This document shows, piece after piece, positions 35,988 through 44,978 of a DNA stretch of 64,000 nt. Numbering within the stretch: the stretch's first letter is position 1; each line of letters begins with the position of its first letter. The stretch spans positions 1 through 64,000 of the forward strand of contig NZ_CABVIR010000005.1 of assembly GCF_902498065.1 (NCBI RefSeq), written 5' to 3'. Under the pieces are notes generated by a model. That model saw nothing but the letters and a program-made list of their open reading frames with translations. It was not told the DNA's origin and made no database searches. The DNA comes from Pseudomonas fluorescens (GTDB lineage: Bacteria > Pseudomonadota > Gammaproteobacteria > Pseudomonadales > Pseudomonadaceae). A program made the translations under genes and the position numbers.

Positions 35988-37269
35988 GTTGTTCTCCTTG
36001 GGCAATGCTCGAAATCGTGGACGAGGTCCGCGGCGGCTCTGTACCAAGCACCGGGCTTTTGCGTATTTCGCTGAAGTACATCCAGGTGAGGGAGACCCAC
36101 ACCACGCCGTACATCAACATGAAGCAGGACGAGCGCACGCCGGTGAGGTCCACCAGGGCGCCAAACATGATCGGCAACACGAAGCCGCCCAAACCGCCGG
36201 CCAGACCGACGATGCCGGACACCGCGCCCATGTTTGTCGGGTAGTCATTGGCGATGTATTTGAAGACCGAGGCCTTGCCGAACGCGAAGGCAATGCCCAT
36301 GACGAACAGCAGCACGGTGAACAGCGCGGGATTGAGACCGATGTGAAAATCCACTGCGCCGTTGAGGGTCTGCACTTGCAGTTGGGTTTGTGGGTACGAG
36401 AGCAGGAACAGGCAGATCCAGCTGACCCACAACACCCACCAGGTCACGCTTTGCGCGCCCCAGCGATCCGACATCCAACCGCCGACGGCACGCAGCACGC
36501 CACCGGGCAGGGAAAAACAGGCCGCCAGCAGCGCCGCGCTTTGCAGGCTGAAACCGTATTCCTGCACGTAGTACTTGGTCATCCACAGCGCGAGGGCCAC
36601 GTAGCCGCCGAAGACGATCGAGTAGTACTGACAGTAGCGCCACACCGCAGGATCTTTCAGCGAACTCAGTTGCTCACGCAACGTCGCGCCCGAGGCACTG
36701 TGGTGGTCCTTGTTTTCGGCACTGAGGAACCAGAACAGCAACGCGGTGATGAAGAGGATGGCGCTGAAGACTTTCGGCACCAGCTGCCAGCTACCGGCCG
36801 CGATCAGTGCGGGGGCGAGAAACTTGGTGACCGCGGCCCCGGCGTTACCGGCACCGAAGATACCCATCGCGAAACCCTGGTTCTCTTTGTCGAACCATTT
36901 GGCGACGTAGGCAATCCCCACCGAGAAAGAACCGCCGGCCAGGCCGACGAACAAGCCCAGGACCAGGAACTGCCAATAGGCGGTGGCGTGGCTGATCAGG
37001 TACAGCGGCGCGACGCAGGACAGCATCAGCAGAAAGAACACGCTGCGCCCGCCAAAGCGGTCAGTCAGCAGGCCCAGTGGCAGGCGCACCAGCGAACCGG
37101 TCAATACCGGGGTCGCAGCCAGCAGGCCGAACTGGGTTTCGTTGAGCTGGAGCAGTTCCTTGATCGGCACCCCGAGCACGGCAAACATCATCCAGACCAT
37201 GAAACACACAGTGAAGGCCAGCGTGCTCATACCCAGCACCAAGCCTTGTCGTACACGGGGTTGGGTCAC
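35965..37269 (-). CDS. narK1: Nitrate transporter NarK1
   Basis: A 434-residue major-facilitator protein with 12 membrane segments and NarK motifs (RLPLGLLTDRFGGRSVF, GLAGGSFSVGIAYVAKWF, GNAGAAVTKFLAPALI, GVLRAVGGWMSDRWGAQ). It is the proton-nitrate symporter type by position. The start is GTG 37269 with GGAGAG before it. First gene of the nar operon, divergent from narX, behind an Anr/Dnr box. Confidence 0.94.
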   Translation of the reverse strand: MTQPRVRQGLVLGMSTLAFTVCFMVWMMFAVLGVPIKELLQLNETQFGLLAATPVLTGSLVRLPLGLLTDRFGGRSVFFLLMLSCVAPLYLISHATAYWQFLVLGLFVGLAGGSFSVGIAYVAKWFDKENQGFAMGIFGAGNAGAAVTKFLAPALIAAGSWQLVPKVFSAILFITALLFWFLSAENKDHHSASGATLREQLSSLKDPAVWRYCQYYSIVFGGYVALALWMTKYYVQEYGFSLQSAALLAACFSLPGGVLRAVGGWMSDRWGAQSVTWWVLWVSWICLFLLSYPQTQLQVQTLNGAVDFHIGLNPALFTVLLFVMGIAFAFGKASVFKYIANDYPTNMGAVSGIVGLAGGLGGFVLPIMFGALVDLTGVRSSCFMLMYGVVWVSLTWMYFSEIRKSPVLGTEPPRTSSTISSIAQGEQHVRSAKA

Positions 37270-37300
37270 AAATGCTCTCCAGTCAGTTAGCCATGGCCGC

Positions 37301-37342
37301 AGACTAGAGAGGCAAACCCCGCAAAAACTTGATCCACATCAA
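37301..37342 (-). promoter_or_regulatory. Anr/Dnr box and -10 of the nar operon
   Basis: TTGATCCACATCAA (37329-37342) is a perfect TTGAT-N4-ATCAA site, and on the minus strand -10 TAGTCT (37306-37301) begins 29.5 bases from its centre (class II). The predicted start is about 25 bases before the narK1 GTG. The NarL palindrome at 37381 would be centred about 95 bases upstream of it. Confidence 0.82.
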
Positions 37343-37380
37343 CGAAGCCCAAGGGGACTCAGGCCTATGCTTGTGCCGCC

Positions 37381-37439
37381 TACCTCTAAGGAGGTAGTAC
37401 AGAAAATGCTTAAAACCCCTTGTTTATCAGTGTTTTAAT
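37381..37439 (+). promoter_or_regulatory. NarL 7-2-7 site and -10 of narXL
   Basis: TACCTCT-AA-GGAGGTA (37381-37396) is a two-heptamer NarL palindrome. A -10 TTTAAT (37434-37439) starts 45.5 bases from its centre. A single heptamer AGAGGTA lies at 37487-37493 in the leader, and GTCGAC is repeated at 37459 and 37473 (seven-base stem). Confidence 0.65.
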
Positions 37440-37573
37440 TTTTTACACCCAGTGTTCTGTCGACAAGGAACCGTCGACAACTCTTTAGAGGTAGCGCCTC
37501 CCGGATCGGTGGCCAATCTCACTCTGGAGCTGTGCATGCTCTGCTTTCCTGACTTTTCTACGGACCTGCGCTG

Positions 37574-39376
37574 ATGATTCGCTGGTTGCGCAGCTCCCTG
37601 CCCGCGCGCGCCGGGCTGGCGGTAATCCTGATCGCCGTGCTTGCCCTCGCCAGCTCGTTGAGCGCCGGGCTGATCGCCTGGTTCAGCCAGGGTGATGCCG
37701 CCGCAATCAACACGGCCGGTTCGGTGCGGATGGAGACGTACCACCTGAGCTGGAAACTCGCCGCCGGTGCCACACCTGAAGAGATCAGCCACATCACTGA
37801 CAGCCTGCAACGTCGCCTCAACAGCCAGTCACTTAAGGCCGTGCTGGAAGATGGCCCGACCACCGCGTTGCAAACCAGCTATGGGCAACTCCAGCAACAA
37901 TGGAACGAGGCGTTGCGCCCGGCGCTGGAACGCAGCGATGCCGTAGCGTTTCAAGCCCAGGCCCGGCCGTTCGTTGATCAACTGAACCAGTTCGTCAGCC
38001 TGTTACAGCGCCAGAGCGAGCAAAAGCAAGGCTGGCAACAAGTGATCCAGGGCATGGCGCTGTTCACCACAATGATTGTCCTGCTGATCGGGTTGTATGA
38101 GTTGCAGTACGGGGTGGTCACGCCCCTCAAGGAATTGGTGGACGCCACCCAGCGCTTTCGGCGCGGTGATTTCAAGGTGCGGGTCAACCATCAGTCCCAG
38201 GACGAACTGGGTCAGCTGGCCACGAGCTTCAACGCCATGGCCGAGACGATTGAAGCGTCGCACCACACGCTGGAGAGTCAGGTCCAGCAAAAAACCCTGA
38301 ACCTGCAACAGGCCAATGCCGCGTTGGAGTTGCTGTATCAAAGCAGCCGCAGCCTGGCCACACGCCTGGCCAATGCCGAAGGGCTGGACGAGTTGATCAG
38401 GCGCTTCCAGAAACGCCTGCCGGGTTTGCGCCTGTCGCTGTGCTTGCAAGGCCAGACGCAGGCGCCCGCACAGCAGCTGATCGCCCTGCATGGCGCCAAC
38501 ATCCGCGAAGTCTGCGCCAGCAGCGACTGCGCCACGTGCCAGAAACACCATGACGCGAAACCGCAAACCTTCAGCATCAGCAACCAGGGCAGCGAACTGG
38601 GTGAGCTCAAGGCGCACTTCGTCGACGGTCATCCCCCGCAAGCCTGGGAAACCCAGCTGATCCAGGCCCTGGCCAACCTGATCGGCACTTCGCTCTCGCT
38701 CAAGCGCCAACGGGAGCAGGATCATCGCCTGCTATTGCTCGAAGAGCGCACGATTATCGCCCGCGAACTGCACGACTCACTGGCGCAGGCCCTGTCTTAC
38801 ATGAAGCTGCAAGTCAGCCGCATGCAGACCCTGATGCGCCGTGGCGAACCGGTGCAGACCCTGGAGAATGTCACCGCCGAATTGCGCGAGGGGCTGAACA
38901 ATGCCTACCGCCAACTGCGCGAATTGCTGACCACCTTTCGCTTACAGATTCACGATGCCGGGCTGGTGCAGGAACTCAAGGACACGGCCGAAGAATTCTC
39001 CCGTCGCGGCGAATTCCAGGTGCACCTGCACGTCGATGCGCTGGCCTTTCAGCTCTCGGCCAGCGAGCAGATCCACATGTTGCAGATCACCCGCGAAGCA
39101 CTCTCCAATTGCCTGCGTCATGCCCATGCACAAAACGCCTGGCTGGAACTGCGCCAGGAGGGCGAAACCGTAAGGCTCACGGTCGAAGACGACGGACGCG
39201 GGTTCAGCGGCAACGTTGACCAGCGCGAACATCACGGCCTGAACATCATGGATGAGCGGGCGCGAAGCCTGCGTGGCCGGTTGCAGATATTCTCCAGGGA
39301 ACCGCAAGGCACCCTCGTCCAACTGGAATTCCACCCGGAGTTTCTCGGACAGCACACAGAAGGTAGCGTCACATGA
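37574..39376 (+). CDS. narX: Nitrate/nitrite sensor kinase NarX
   Basis: A 600-residue membrane histidine kinase. The periplasmic P-box DAAAINTAGSVRMETYHL lies between membrane helices at about 10-32 and 155-178. A HAMP domain follows, then a cysteine-bearing central module (CASSDCATCQKH) and a HisKA_3 core with H400 in ARELHDSLAQAL. The ATPase ends it (NCLRHAHA, DDGRGF, GLNIMDERA). It phosphorylates NarL in response to nitrate. The stop overlaps narL. Confidence 0.95.
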   Translation: MIRWLRSSLPARAGLAVILIAVLALASSLSAGLIAWFSQGDAAAINTAGSVRMETYHLSWKLAAGATPEEISHITDSLQRRLNSQSLKAVLEDGPTTALQTSYGQLQQQWNEALRPALERSDAVAFQAQARPFVDQLNQFVSLLQRQSEQKQGWQQVIQGMALFTTMIVLLIGLYELQYGVVTPLKELVDATQRFRRGDFKVRVNHQSQDELGQLATSFNAMAETIEASHHTLESQVQQKTLNLQQANAALELLYQSSRSLATRLANAEGLDELIRRFQKRLPGLRLSLCLQGQTQAPAQQLIALHGANIREVCASSDCATCQKHHDAKPQTFSISNQGSELGELKAHFVDGHPPQAWETQLIQALANLIGTSLSLKRQREQDHRLLLLEERTIIARELHDSLAQALSYMKLQVSRMQTLMRRGEPVQTLENVTAELREGLNNAYRQLRELLTTFRLQIHDAGLVQELKDTAEEFSRRGEFQVHLHVDALAFQLSASEQIHMLQITREALSNCLRHAHAQNAWLELRQEGETVRLTVEDDGRGFSGNVDQREHHGLNIMDERARSLRGRLQIFSREPQGTLVQLEFHPEFLGQHTEGSVT

Positions 39377-40020
39377 ACCCGCCCGCACACCATAGAATCC
39401 TGCTGGTAGACGACCATCCCATGATGCGTCGCGGCATCCGCCAGATGCTCGAACTCGAGGACGACTTCCTGATCGTCGGTGAAGCCAACCATGGCGAAGA
39501 GGCCCTCAGTCTGATTGAGCCACTGCAACCGGACCTGGTGTTGCTCGACAACAACATGCCGCAAATGAACGGCATTGAAACCCTGCGCCGGTTACGGGCG
39601 ATGCACTACACCGGCAAAGTATTGCTGTTCACCGTATCGGACGCCGAAGACGATATTCGCGATGCCCTTCGACTGGATGCCGACGGTTATCTGCTCAAGG
39701 ACATGGAACCGGAACTGTTGATCCAGTACATCCGCGATGCCCTGAACGGCGCATTGGTCATCAGCCCCGGTCTGACCCAAGTCATGGCCCAGGCGCTGCG
39801 CTCGCCGCCGCGCCAATCGGTGGTGGAACTGACCGAGCGCGAACGCCAGGTGCTGAAAACCATCGCCAGCGGCTTCAGCAACAAAGTCATCGGGCACAAG
39901 CTGGGCATCACCGAAGGGACGGTCAAGGTTCACGTCAAGAACCTGCTGCACAAGCTCGGTTTGCGCTCGCGGGTGGAGGCGGCCGTGTGGGCCATGGAGC
40001 ATCTGCGCAGTGCGGGCTGA
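39373..40020 (+). CDS. narL: Nitrate response regulator NarL
   Basis: A 215-residue regulator: receiver domain with the acceptor Asp59 (VLLDNNMPQMNG) and a C-terminal LuxR-type helix-turn-helix (LTERERQVLKTIASGFSNKV, then GTVKVHVKNLLHKLGLRSR). Translation is coupled to narX by ATGA. Its likely sites (7-2-7 palindromes) are upstream of narX itself, the second dnr and moaB. Confidence 0.96.
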   Translation: MNPPAHHRILLVDDHPMMRRGIRQMLELEDDFLIVGEANHGEEALSLIEPLQPDLVLLDNNMPQMNGIETLRRLRAMHYTGKVLLFTVSDAEDDIRDALRLDADGYLLKDMEPELLIQYIRDALNGALVISPGLTQVMAQALRSPPRQSVVELTERERQVLKTIASGFSNKVIGHKLGITEGTVKVHVKNLLHKLGLRSRVEAAVWAMEHLRSAG

Positions 40021-40026
40021 CGGCCA

Positions 40027-40085
40027 TGCCTCCTTGGAGGTAGGCCTGCAGAGGCATAGGTCAACCGGCCTGCGCTCTCTACTAT
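40027..40085 (+). promoter_or_regulatory. NarL 7-2-7 site and -10 of the second dnr gene
   Basis: TGCCTCC-TT-GGAGGTA (40027-40042) is a near-perfect NarL palindrome. A -10-like TACTAT (40080-40085) starts 45.5 bases from its centre, as at narX and moaB. No good -35 is seen, in keeping with activator dependence. Confidence 0.6.
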
Positions 40086-40106
40086 GACCGTCAGCGGAGG
40101 TACGCC

Positions 40107-40781
40107 ATGCTGACCCACCCTTCCATCGTTTTAACGTTGCGTCGTCATCATCTGTTCAGCCAATTGCCGGAAAAAGTCTTCGAGGAAGTCTGTGCCCTGG
40201 CCATGCTCAAACGCTTGCCTTGTCACAGCACGCTCATGCATCAGGGCGATCCGGCCAAACGCTTTTTTCTGCTGGTCAGCGGCCAGATCAAGTTGTATCG
40301 GCTGACGGGCGAAGGCCAGGAAAATCTGGTGGAAATCATTCAGCCCGGGCAAACCTTTGCCGAAGCGCTGCTGTTCAGCCAGGCCCGGCTCTACCCTGTG
40401 AGCGCCACCGCCCTGAAGGACAGTGTGCTGGTCAGCATCGAGGGCAACCATTATCGCCATGCGCTGGAGGACCAGCCGAAAGTCTGCCTGGCCATCCTGG
40501 CGAGCATGAGCGTTCACCTGCACCTGCGGCTGCGCGACATCGACACCTTGACCATGGCGAGCGCGAGTCGTCGGGTGATCAATTTCCTGTTCCAGGAACG
40601 CCACCCGGTCACCGGCCAGATTGTCTTGCAGATGTCCAAACGCCTGGTGGCGTCGAAGCTTGGGATTCAGCCGGAAACCTTCTCGCGGATATTGCATCGC
40701 CTGGTGGACAGCGGCCTGATCGCGATGGAGCGACGCCACATCAGCATCCTCGCGGAAGAGGACCTGGCGGCGTTCCAATAG
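40107..40781 (+). CDS. Crp/Fnr regulator of the Dnr type, second copy
   Basis: A 224-residue protein: cyclic-nucleotide-binding-like sensor (CHSTLMHQGDPAKRFFLLVSG, GQIKLYRLTGEGQENLVEII) and a C-terminal winged helix (MSKRLVASKLGIQPETFSRI, LVDSGLIAM). It lacks the N-terminal cysteine cluster of Anr/Fnr, so it is of the heme/NO-sensing Dnr type. It is clearly diverged from the canonical Dnr at 50989 (the recognition helix QPETFSRI is the same, so the same boxes may be read). GGAGG precedes ATG 40107. A NarL box suggests nitrate control. Confidence 0.88.
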   Translation: MLTHPSIVLTLRRHHLFSQLPEKVFEEVCALAMLKRLPCHSTLMHQGDPAKRFFLLVSGQIKLYRLTGEGQENLVEIIQPGQTFAEALLFSQARLYPVSATALKDSVLVSIEGNHYRHALEDQPKVCLAILASMSVHLHLRLRDIDTLTMASASRRVINFLFQERHPVTGQIVLQMSKRLVASKLGIQPETFSRILHRLVDSGLIAMERRHISILAEEDLAAFQ

Positions 40782-40857
40782 CCGCAATTGACCGCCATCA
40801 ATGCGCAATGCCCTGCGCCTTGCACACTGTGATACTTCATCAATAATGGAGAGCGTC

Positions 40858-41244
40858 ATGCCCCCTTCGACTTTGCCTCTGGTCTACGCCTGCTCCGGCT
40901 GCTCCAATGTGGCCCAACTGGCCAACACCCTGGCGGTGCGCCTGGATCGCAGCGGTGTCGCGGAAATGTCCTGCATCGCCGGCGTGGGTGGGCATGTGGC
41001 CGCGCTGGTCAACAAGGCGCGGTCGGGGCGGCGGATCTTTGCGCTGGACGGTTGTCCGCTGCAATGTGTCGAGAACTGTCTGAAGCAACACGGATTGCAT
41101 GCGGATGTGCATTTGATTCTTAGCCATTACGGGGTGCGTAAACGTTATGGCGAGGATTGCACCGAGGCACAGAGCGATGAGTTGTTTGAGGGGATCAGGC
41201 AGTTGATTGCCAGTGATACCCGGCAGCATGAAAGCCGGGGTTGA
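40858..41244 (+). CDS. DGC-domain putative zinc-binding protein
   Basis: A 128-residue cysteine-rich protein: CSGCSNVAQLAN near the start (C12, C15), SCIAGVGGHVAALV in the middle, and the naming motif DGCPLQCVENC. Role unknown; members are often near anaerobic or metal genes. GGAGAG precedes ATG 40858 (an earlier in-frame ATG at 40801 has no ribosome site). It is 76 bases behind the second dnr gene and probably in its transcript. Confidence 0.82.
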   Translation: MPPSTLPLVYACSGCSNVAQLANTLAVRLDRSGVAEMSCIAGVGGHVAALVNKARSGRRIFALDGCPLQCVENCLKQHGLHADVHLILSHYGVRKRYGEDCTEAQSDELFEGIRQLIASDTRQHESRG

Positions 41245-41258
41245 GGGCGACGAAAATC

Positions 41259-41290
41259 CAATGTGGGAACGAGCCTGATCGCTCCCACCG
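41259..41290. repeat. REP-type hairpin between convergent genes
   Basis: GTGGGAACGA (41263-41272) and TCGCTCCCAC (41279-41288) form a stem with one mismatch, a single REP-type unit between the DGC gene and ubiT; it may end transcription from both sides. Confidence 0.6.
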
Positions 41291-41303
41291 TTGTGCCGGG
41301 CGG

Positions 41304-41774
41304 TCAGCCCGCTGCCAGGCCCTTCCCCGCCCGCTCAAGGTTTCGCCATAACCACACCGGCAACACATCAGGATCAAGGCTGTCGATCAGGTTCTTCAGC
41401 GCCAGCCCCAATTCGGTATCGCCCTCTATCACCAGGCGCCGACGAAAAAACAGTGTGTCCGGATCTTCCTGACGACTGGCCAACAGTAAAAACTCACGCC
41501 AGTTCCCGCTGATGGTAACCGCCGCCGTTGCATGCTCGGCAATCCGCAACCCCTGACGACTGAGCGTCAGGTACCAGGACAACCCCAGATCCGGAACCCG
41601 CAAACATAACCAACGCCCACGCAACACCTCGAACTCGCCATCGCGCAGCGGCTCGGCGAGGCATCGATTGAGCGCCTGTTGCAACGCCAGGCGCTGTACG
41701 GCAAACGGCACCCGACGCACCAGCGGCAACAACCGGTCTGCACCTTTGAGCAGCCACTTCTTTCGGTTCAGCAC
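41304..41774 (-). CDS. ubiT: UbiT, lipid-binding accessory of anaerobic ubiquinone synthesis
   Basis: A 156-residue SCP2-domain protein (YhbT-like) that with UbiU and UbiV supports ubiquinone synthesis without oxygen. The core shows EVLRGRWLCLRVPDLGLSWYLT, TAAVTISGNWREFLLLASRQ and LFFRRRLVIEGDTELGLALK. The start is GTG 41774 with GGAGG seven bases before; it overlaps the ubiV stop. Last gene of the moaB-moeA-ubiUVT run. Confidence 0.88.
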   Translation of the reverse strand: MLNRKKWLLKGADRLLPLVRRVPFAVQRLALQQALNRCLAEPLRDGEFEVLRGRWLCLRVPDLGLSWYLTLSRQGLRIAEHATAAVTISGNWREFLLLASRQEDPDTLFFRRRLVIEGDTELGLALKNLIDSLDPDVLPVWLWRNLERAGKGLAAG

Positions 41775-42658
41775 AGGCCGACCTCCTCGACGCGCAACAT
41801 GCCGGCCTGGCCATGCCAGTAGCCATTGCACCCGTCGACAAACAACGGCGGTGTCTCGCCCGAGCGAACGCGCTGATAACTCGCGATCACCTCAGCCATG
41901 CCCTGCGCACGCGGGCTCAGGCGCAACAGATCGGCACCACAGGCCACCAGCCCGGAATAATCGGCGAGCAAATTGGTGACCTCGGCCGACATGGTTTGAA
42001 TACCGTTGAGAGTGAACAACGGTTGCCCTTCCTGGCTGGTCAGCGCCATGCCGTCGGGGTAATTGATGCAGCAAAACTGGCAGTCGTCTTTTGGCCGGTT
42101 TTCCGCGCGGGCGGTGAAACAGCGTGCGGAATAGGCCAGGGGCAAATGCCCATAGGCAAAAATTTCAACTTCCGGCACCGCCCGGCCCAGTTCACGCACC
42201 TGCCCGATCACATCGCTGATCAGCGCGGACGAACACTCCACAGGCGGCACCCAGCGGGTCATTCCGCAATCGAGCAATTGCGCCAGCGAGTGGCCGTTGT
42301 ACAGATTGAGGGCCGGGCCGGCCACGAACGGCAACTGGCGCTCGGCGAGAAACTGCACCGCGCCCATGTCATTGGCCTCCACCAATAGCTGGCCGTTGTC
42401 GCACAGGCGGCGCAGGCTGGAAAGCTCCGACGCCGCTTCGATCAGCGTCAGGCTGGAGATCACCAACTGCGCCTGGCTGCACTCCTGTAACTCGCGCCCC
42501 AGTCCCAGCCACTGATCCAGTGAAAAGGCCCGGCGTTTCGAGCACACGGTTTCCCCCAGGTAAATCACGTCCAGGGGCATGGCCGACATCTCGGCGTAAA
42601 AGTTGCTGAGTTGCTCCTTGTCCCAATAAAACAGGACCGGTCCCAGGCTGAGCTTCAT
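41768..42658 (-). CDS. ubiV: UbiV, U32-family protein
   Basis: A 296-residue peptidase-U32-like iron-sulfur protein that forms a complex with UbiU for oxygen-independent hydroxylation of the ubiquinone ring. Cluster cysteines are visible in ARCFTARAENRPKDDCQFCC, with VIYLGETVCSKRR near the start. GAGAGGA precedes ATG 42658; the frame upstream belongs to ubiU in another frame. Confidence 0.92.
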   Translation of the reverse strand: MKLSLGPVLFYWDKEQLSNFYAEMSAMPLDVIYLGETVCSKRRAFSLDQWLGLGRELQECSQAQLVISSLTLIEAASELSSLRRLCDNGQLLVEANDMGAVQFLAERQLPFVAGPALNLYNGHSLAQLLDCGMTRWVPPVECSSALISDVIGQVRELGRAVPEVEIFAYGHLPLAYSARCFTARAENRPKDDCQFCCINYPDGMALTSQEGQPLFTLNGIQTMSAEVTNLLADYSGLVACGADLLRLSPRAQGMAEVIASYQRVRSGETPPLFVDGCNGYWHGQAGMLRVEEVGLC

Positions 42659-42669
42659 GTCGCGTCCTC

Positions 42670-43665
42670 TCATTGCCATGATCGATGATAAGCACCCAGG
42701 GTGGTCTGGCTGCCTTCGGACAAACCGGCCAGCACCTGACGCCATTCTTCCTTGACCCGGAAACTGCCCGGCGCGCCGCGATGGGCATCCAGCGCAGCGC
42801 GCCAGACCCGCGTGACTTGCTCGACATACGCCGGGCTGCGCTGGCGACCTTCGATTTTCACGGCTTCGACGCCGATGGCCGTCAGCTCCGGCAGCAAGTC
42901 CAGGGTGTCGAGGCTGGTGGGTTCTTCCAGGGCATGAAAGCGTTTGCCGTCGACCAGAAAGCGGCCTTTGCACAAGGTCGGATAACCCGCCGGTTCGTCG
43001 GGGGTGTAGCGATCTATCAGGACTTCACTGAGCCGTGCGCTCAAACCTTCGGCGTCCTCGCTCCAGCGCACCGCCTTGGCCGGCGAACAGACGCCGCACA
43101 GGTTCGGCGACTCGCCGGTGATGTAGGAAGACAGGTGGCAACGCCCTTCGGCCATGATGCACAGGCTGCCGAAACCAAACACTTCGATGGGCACGGGGCT
43201 GCTGGCGGCGACCTGGCGCACCTGCGCCAATGACAACACCCGTGGCAGCACCGCGCGACGGATACCGTAGCGCTGCGCATAAAACGCCAGCGCGGCGGCG
43301 TGGGTCGCAGAGCCCTGGACCGACAGGTGCAACGCCAGTTGCGGATGGCGCTGGCTGGCATAGTTGAGCACCCCCGGATCAGCGGCGATCAGCGCGTCCA
43401 CACCGAAATCGGCGGCACGATCCACCGCCCGCTGCCAGCGCTCCCAGCCCTTGGGTTGCGGGTAGGTGTTGACGGCGACATAGAGTTTGCGTTGATGCTG
43501 GCGGATGTGGGCGACGGCGGCGTCGAACTGTTTGTCGTCCATGTTCAGCCCTGCGAAATGCCGGGCGTTGGTGTCATCGCGAAAGCCGACATAGACGGCA
43601 TCGGCGCCTTGGCGCACCGCCGCTTTGAGCGCAGGCAGGTTCCCTGCCGGGCAGACCAGTTGCAT
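42670..43665 (-). CDS. ubiU: UbiU, U32-family protein
   Basis: A 331-residue U32-type protein, partner of UbiV. It opens with MQLVCPAGNLPALKAAVRQG and carries the cysteine groups FGSLCIMAEGRCHLSSY and PNLCGVC, with a fourth near PTLCKGRFLVD. GAGGA precedes ATG 43665. It is 77 bases behind moeA. In P. aeruginosa the same five-gene order is known, and the ubi genes are needed for denitrifying growth (from memory). Confidence 0.93.
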   Translation of the reverse strand: MQLVCPAGNLPALKAAVRQGADAVYVGFRDDTNARHFAGLNMDDKQFDAAVAHIRQHQRKLYVAVNTYPQPKGWERWQRAVDRAADFGVDALIAADPGVLNYASQRHPQLALHLSVQGSATHAAALAFYAQRYGIRRAVLPRVLSLAQVRQVAASSPVPIEVFGFGSLCIMAEGRCHLSSYITGESPNLCGVCSPAKAVRWSEDAEGLSARLSEVLIDRYTPDEPAGYPTLCKGRFLVDGKRFHALEEPTSLDTLDLLPELTAIGVEAVKIEGRQRSPAYVEQVTRVWRAALDAHRGAPGSFRVKEEWRQVLAGLSEGSQTTLGAYHRSWQ

Positions 43666-43742
43666 GGGTAATCCTCATGAAAAAGCGGCGCTGCCAGTCT
43701 AGCCAGACCGGCAGGAACGGCCTTGACGGCAATCAATTGCCC

Positions 43743-44978
43743 TCACTGCATCAGGTCGGCAAAAGACAGGAACATCACGTTGTCGTGCTTGCGCACTTGC
43801 TGCTCGCACTCGATCACTGCCAGCCCGTCAGCCCAGCACGCGGCCGTCAACATCGCAGAGCTTTGCTGAGGGTGCAGTGCCACGGTCATCTGGCCGTCAG
43901 CGCCGGGCGCCAACTTCGCCCGTAAGTACTGCCGACGCTTGTTACGTTGCAGCCAGTCGAACCCGGCTGGCACGGCCAATGGTCGCGGCATCACGTCCGT
44001 CATCCCCTGGGCCCTGAGCAAAAACGGACGCACCACCACCAACGCGGTAATCAGTGCTGCCGATGGATTGCCGGGCATGCCGATCCACGGTTTGCCGGCC
44101 ACTGCGCCAAAGGCCAGCGGTTTGCCCGGCTGCATGGCCAGCCGCCAGAAATCGACGCTGCCCAGTTCCTCGATGGCTTGCTTGAGATGGTCCTCTTCGC
44201 CGACCGATACGCCGCCGCTGCTCAGCAACAGATCGCATTCAGACGACGCCAGGCTCAATGCGTGTCGACTGGCCGCCAGCTCATCGGCCATCACGCCGTA
44301 GTCATGCACCTCGACGCCCCAGCCACGCAACAACGCGGCGAGGCAATAGCGATTGCTGTTGTAAATCTGCCCCGGCGCCAAGACGTCGCCCGGCTCGCGC
44401 AGCTCATTGCCGCTGCTGAGCAAGCACACCTGCAACGGCCGATAGACCTCCACCCGTGCAATTCCGGCGCCGGCCAGCAAGCCGATTTCCTGAGCGCGCA
44501 GGCGCTTGCCGGCCTTGAGCAACAGCTGCCCGCGACGAACCTCCTCACCCTCCTGACGTACATGATCGCCAACGCAAACCGGCGGAAACCAGACACGCTC
44601 GCCGTCGATCCGGCAACGCTCTTGCGGGACGACGGTATCAGCGCCCGGTGGCAATGGCGCGCCGGTAAAGATCTGCACCGTTTGCTGCGCGAGCAACGGT
44701 GAGGACGCCTGATCTCCCGCCGCAATTCGCCCAGCCATCGCCAACCCACCACCCTCCGCCGGCAGGTCGGCGGCCCTGAGGGCGTAACCGTCCATGGCAC
44801 TGTTGTCCCAGGCGGGCAGATTCACCGGCGAATGGATATCCGCTGCCAGCACGCGTCCCATCGCTTGATCCAGGCTGATCCTTTGCACCAGGGGCGGCGG
44901 CGGTGCCTGATCGAGCAGACGGATGATGGCTTCGTCCACCGGCATCAGGCTGCCGAGGTCGCACACCCGACCGGTCAT
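43743..44978 (-). CDS. moeA: Molybdopterin molybdenumtransferase MoeA
   Basis: MoeA inserts molybdate into molybdopterin. The 411-residue protein has the typical blocks PAWDNSAMDGYALRAAD, IFTGAPLPPGADTVV, GNELREPGD, SSGGVSVGEEDHLKQAI and GMPGNPSAALI. The ATG at 44978 overlaps the moaB stop. It supplies cofactor for NarG. Confidence 0.95.
   Translation of the reverse strand: MTGRVCDLGSLMPVDEAIIRLLDQAPPPPLVQRISLDQAMGRVLAADIHSPVNLPAWDNSAMDGYALRAADLPAEGGGLAMAGRIAAGDQASSPLLAQQTVQIFTGAPLPPGADTVVPQERCRIDGERVWFPPVCVGDHVRQEGEEVRRGQLLLKAGKRLRAQEIGLLAGAGIARVEVYRPLQVCLLSSGNELREPGDVLAPGQIYNSNRYCLAALLRGWGVEVHDYGVMADELAASRHALSLASSECDLLLSSGGVSVGEEDHLKQAIEELGSVDFWRLAMQPGKPLAFGAVAGKPWIGMPGNPSAALITALVVVRPFLLRAQGMTDVMPRPLAVPAGFDWLQRNKRRQYLRAKLAPGADGQMTVALHPQQSSAMLTAACWADGLAVIECEQQVRKHDNVMFLSFADLMQ

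Noticed and set aside
40831-40846. Possible Anr box GTGATACTTCATCAA before the DGC-domain gene
   Set aside because: The half-sites are five bases apart instead of four and the first base does not match.
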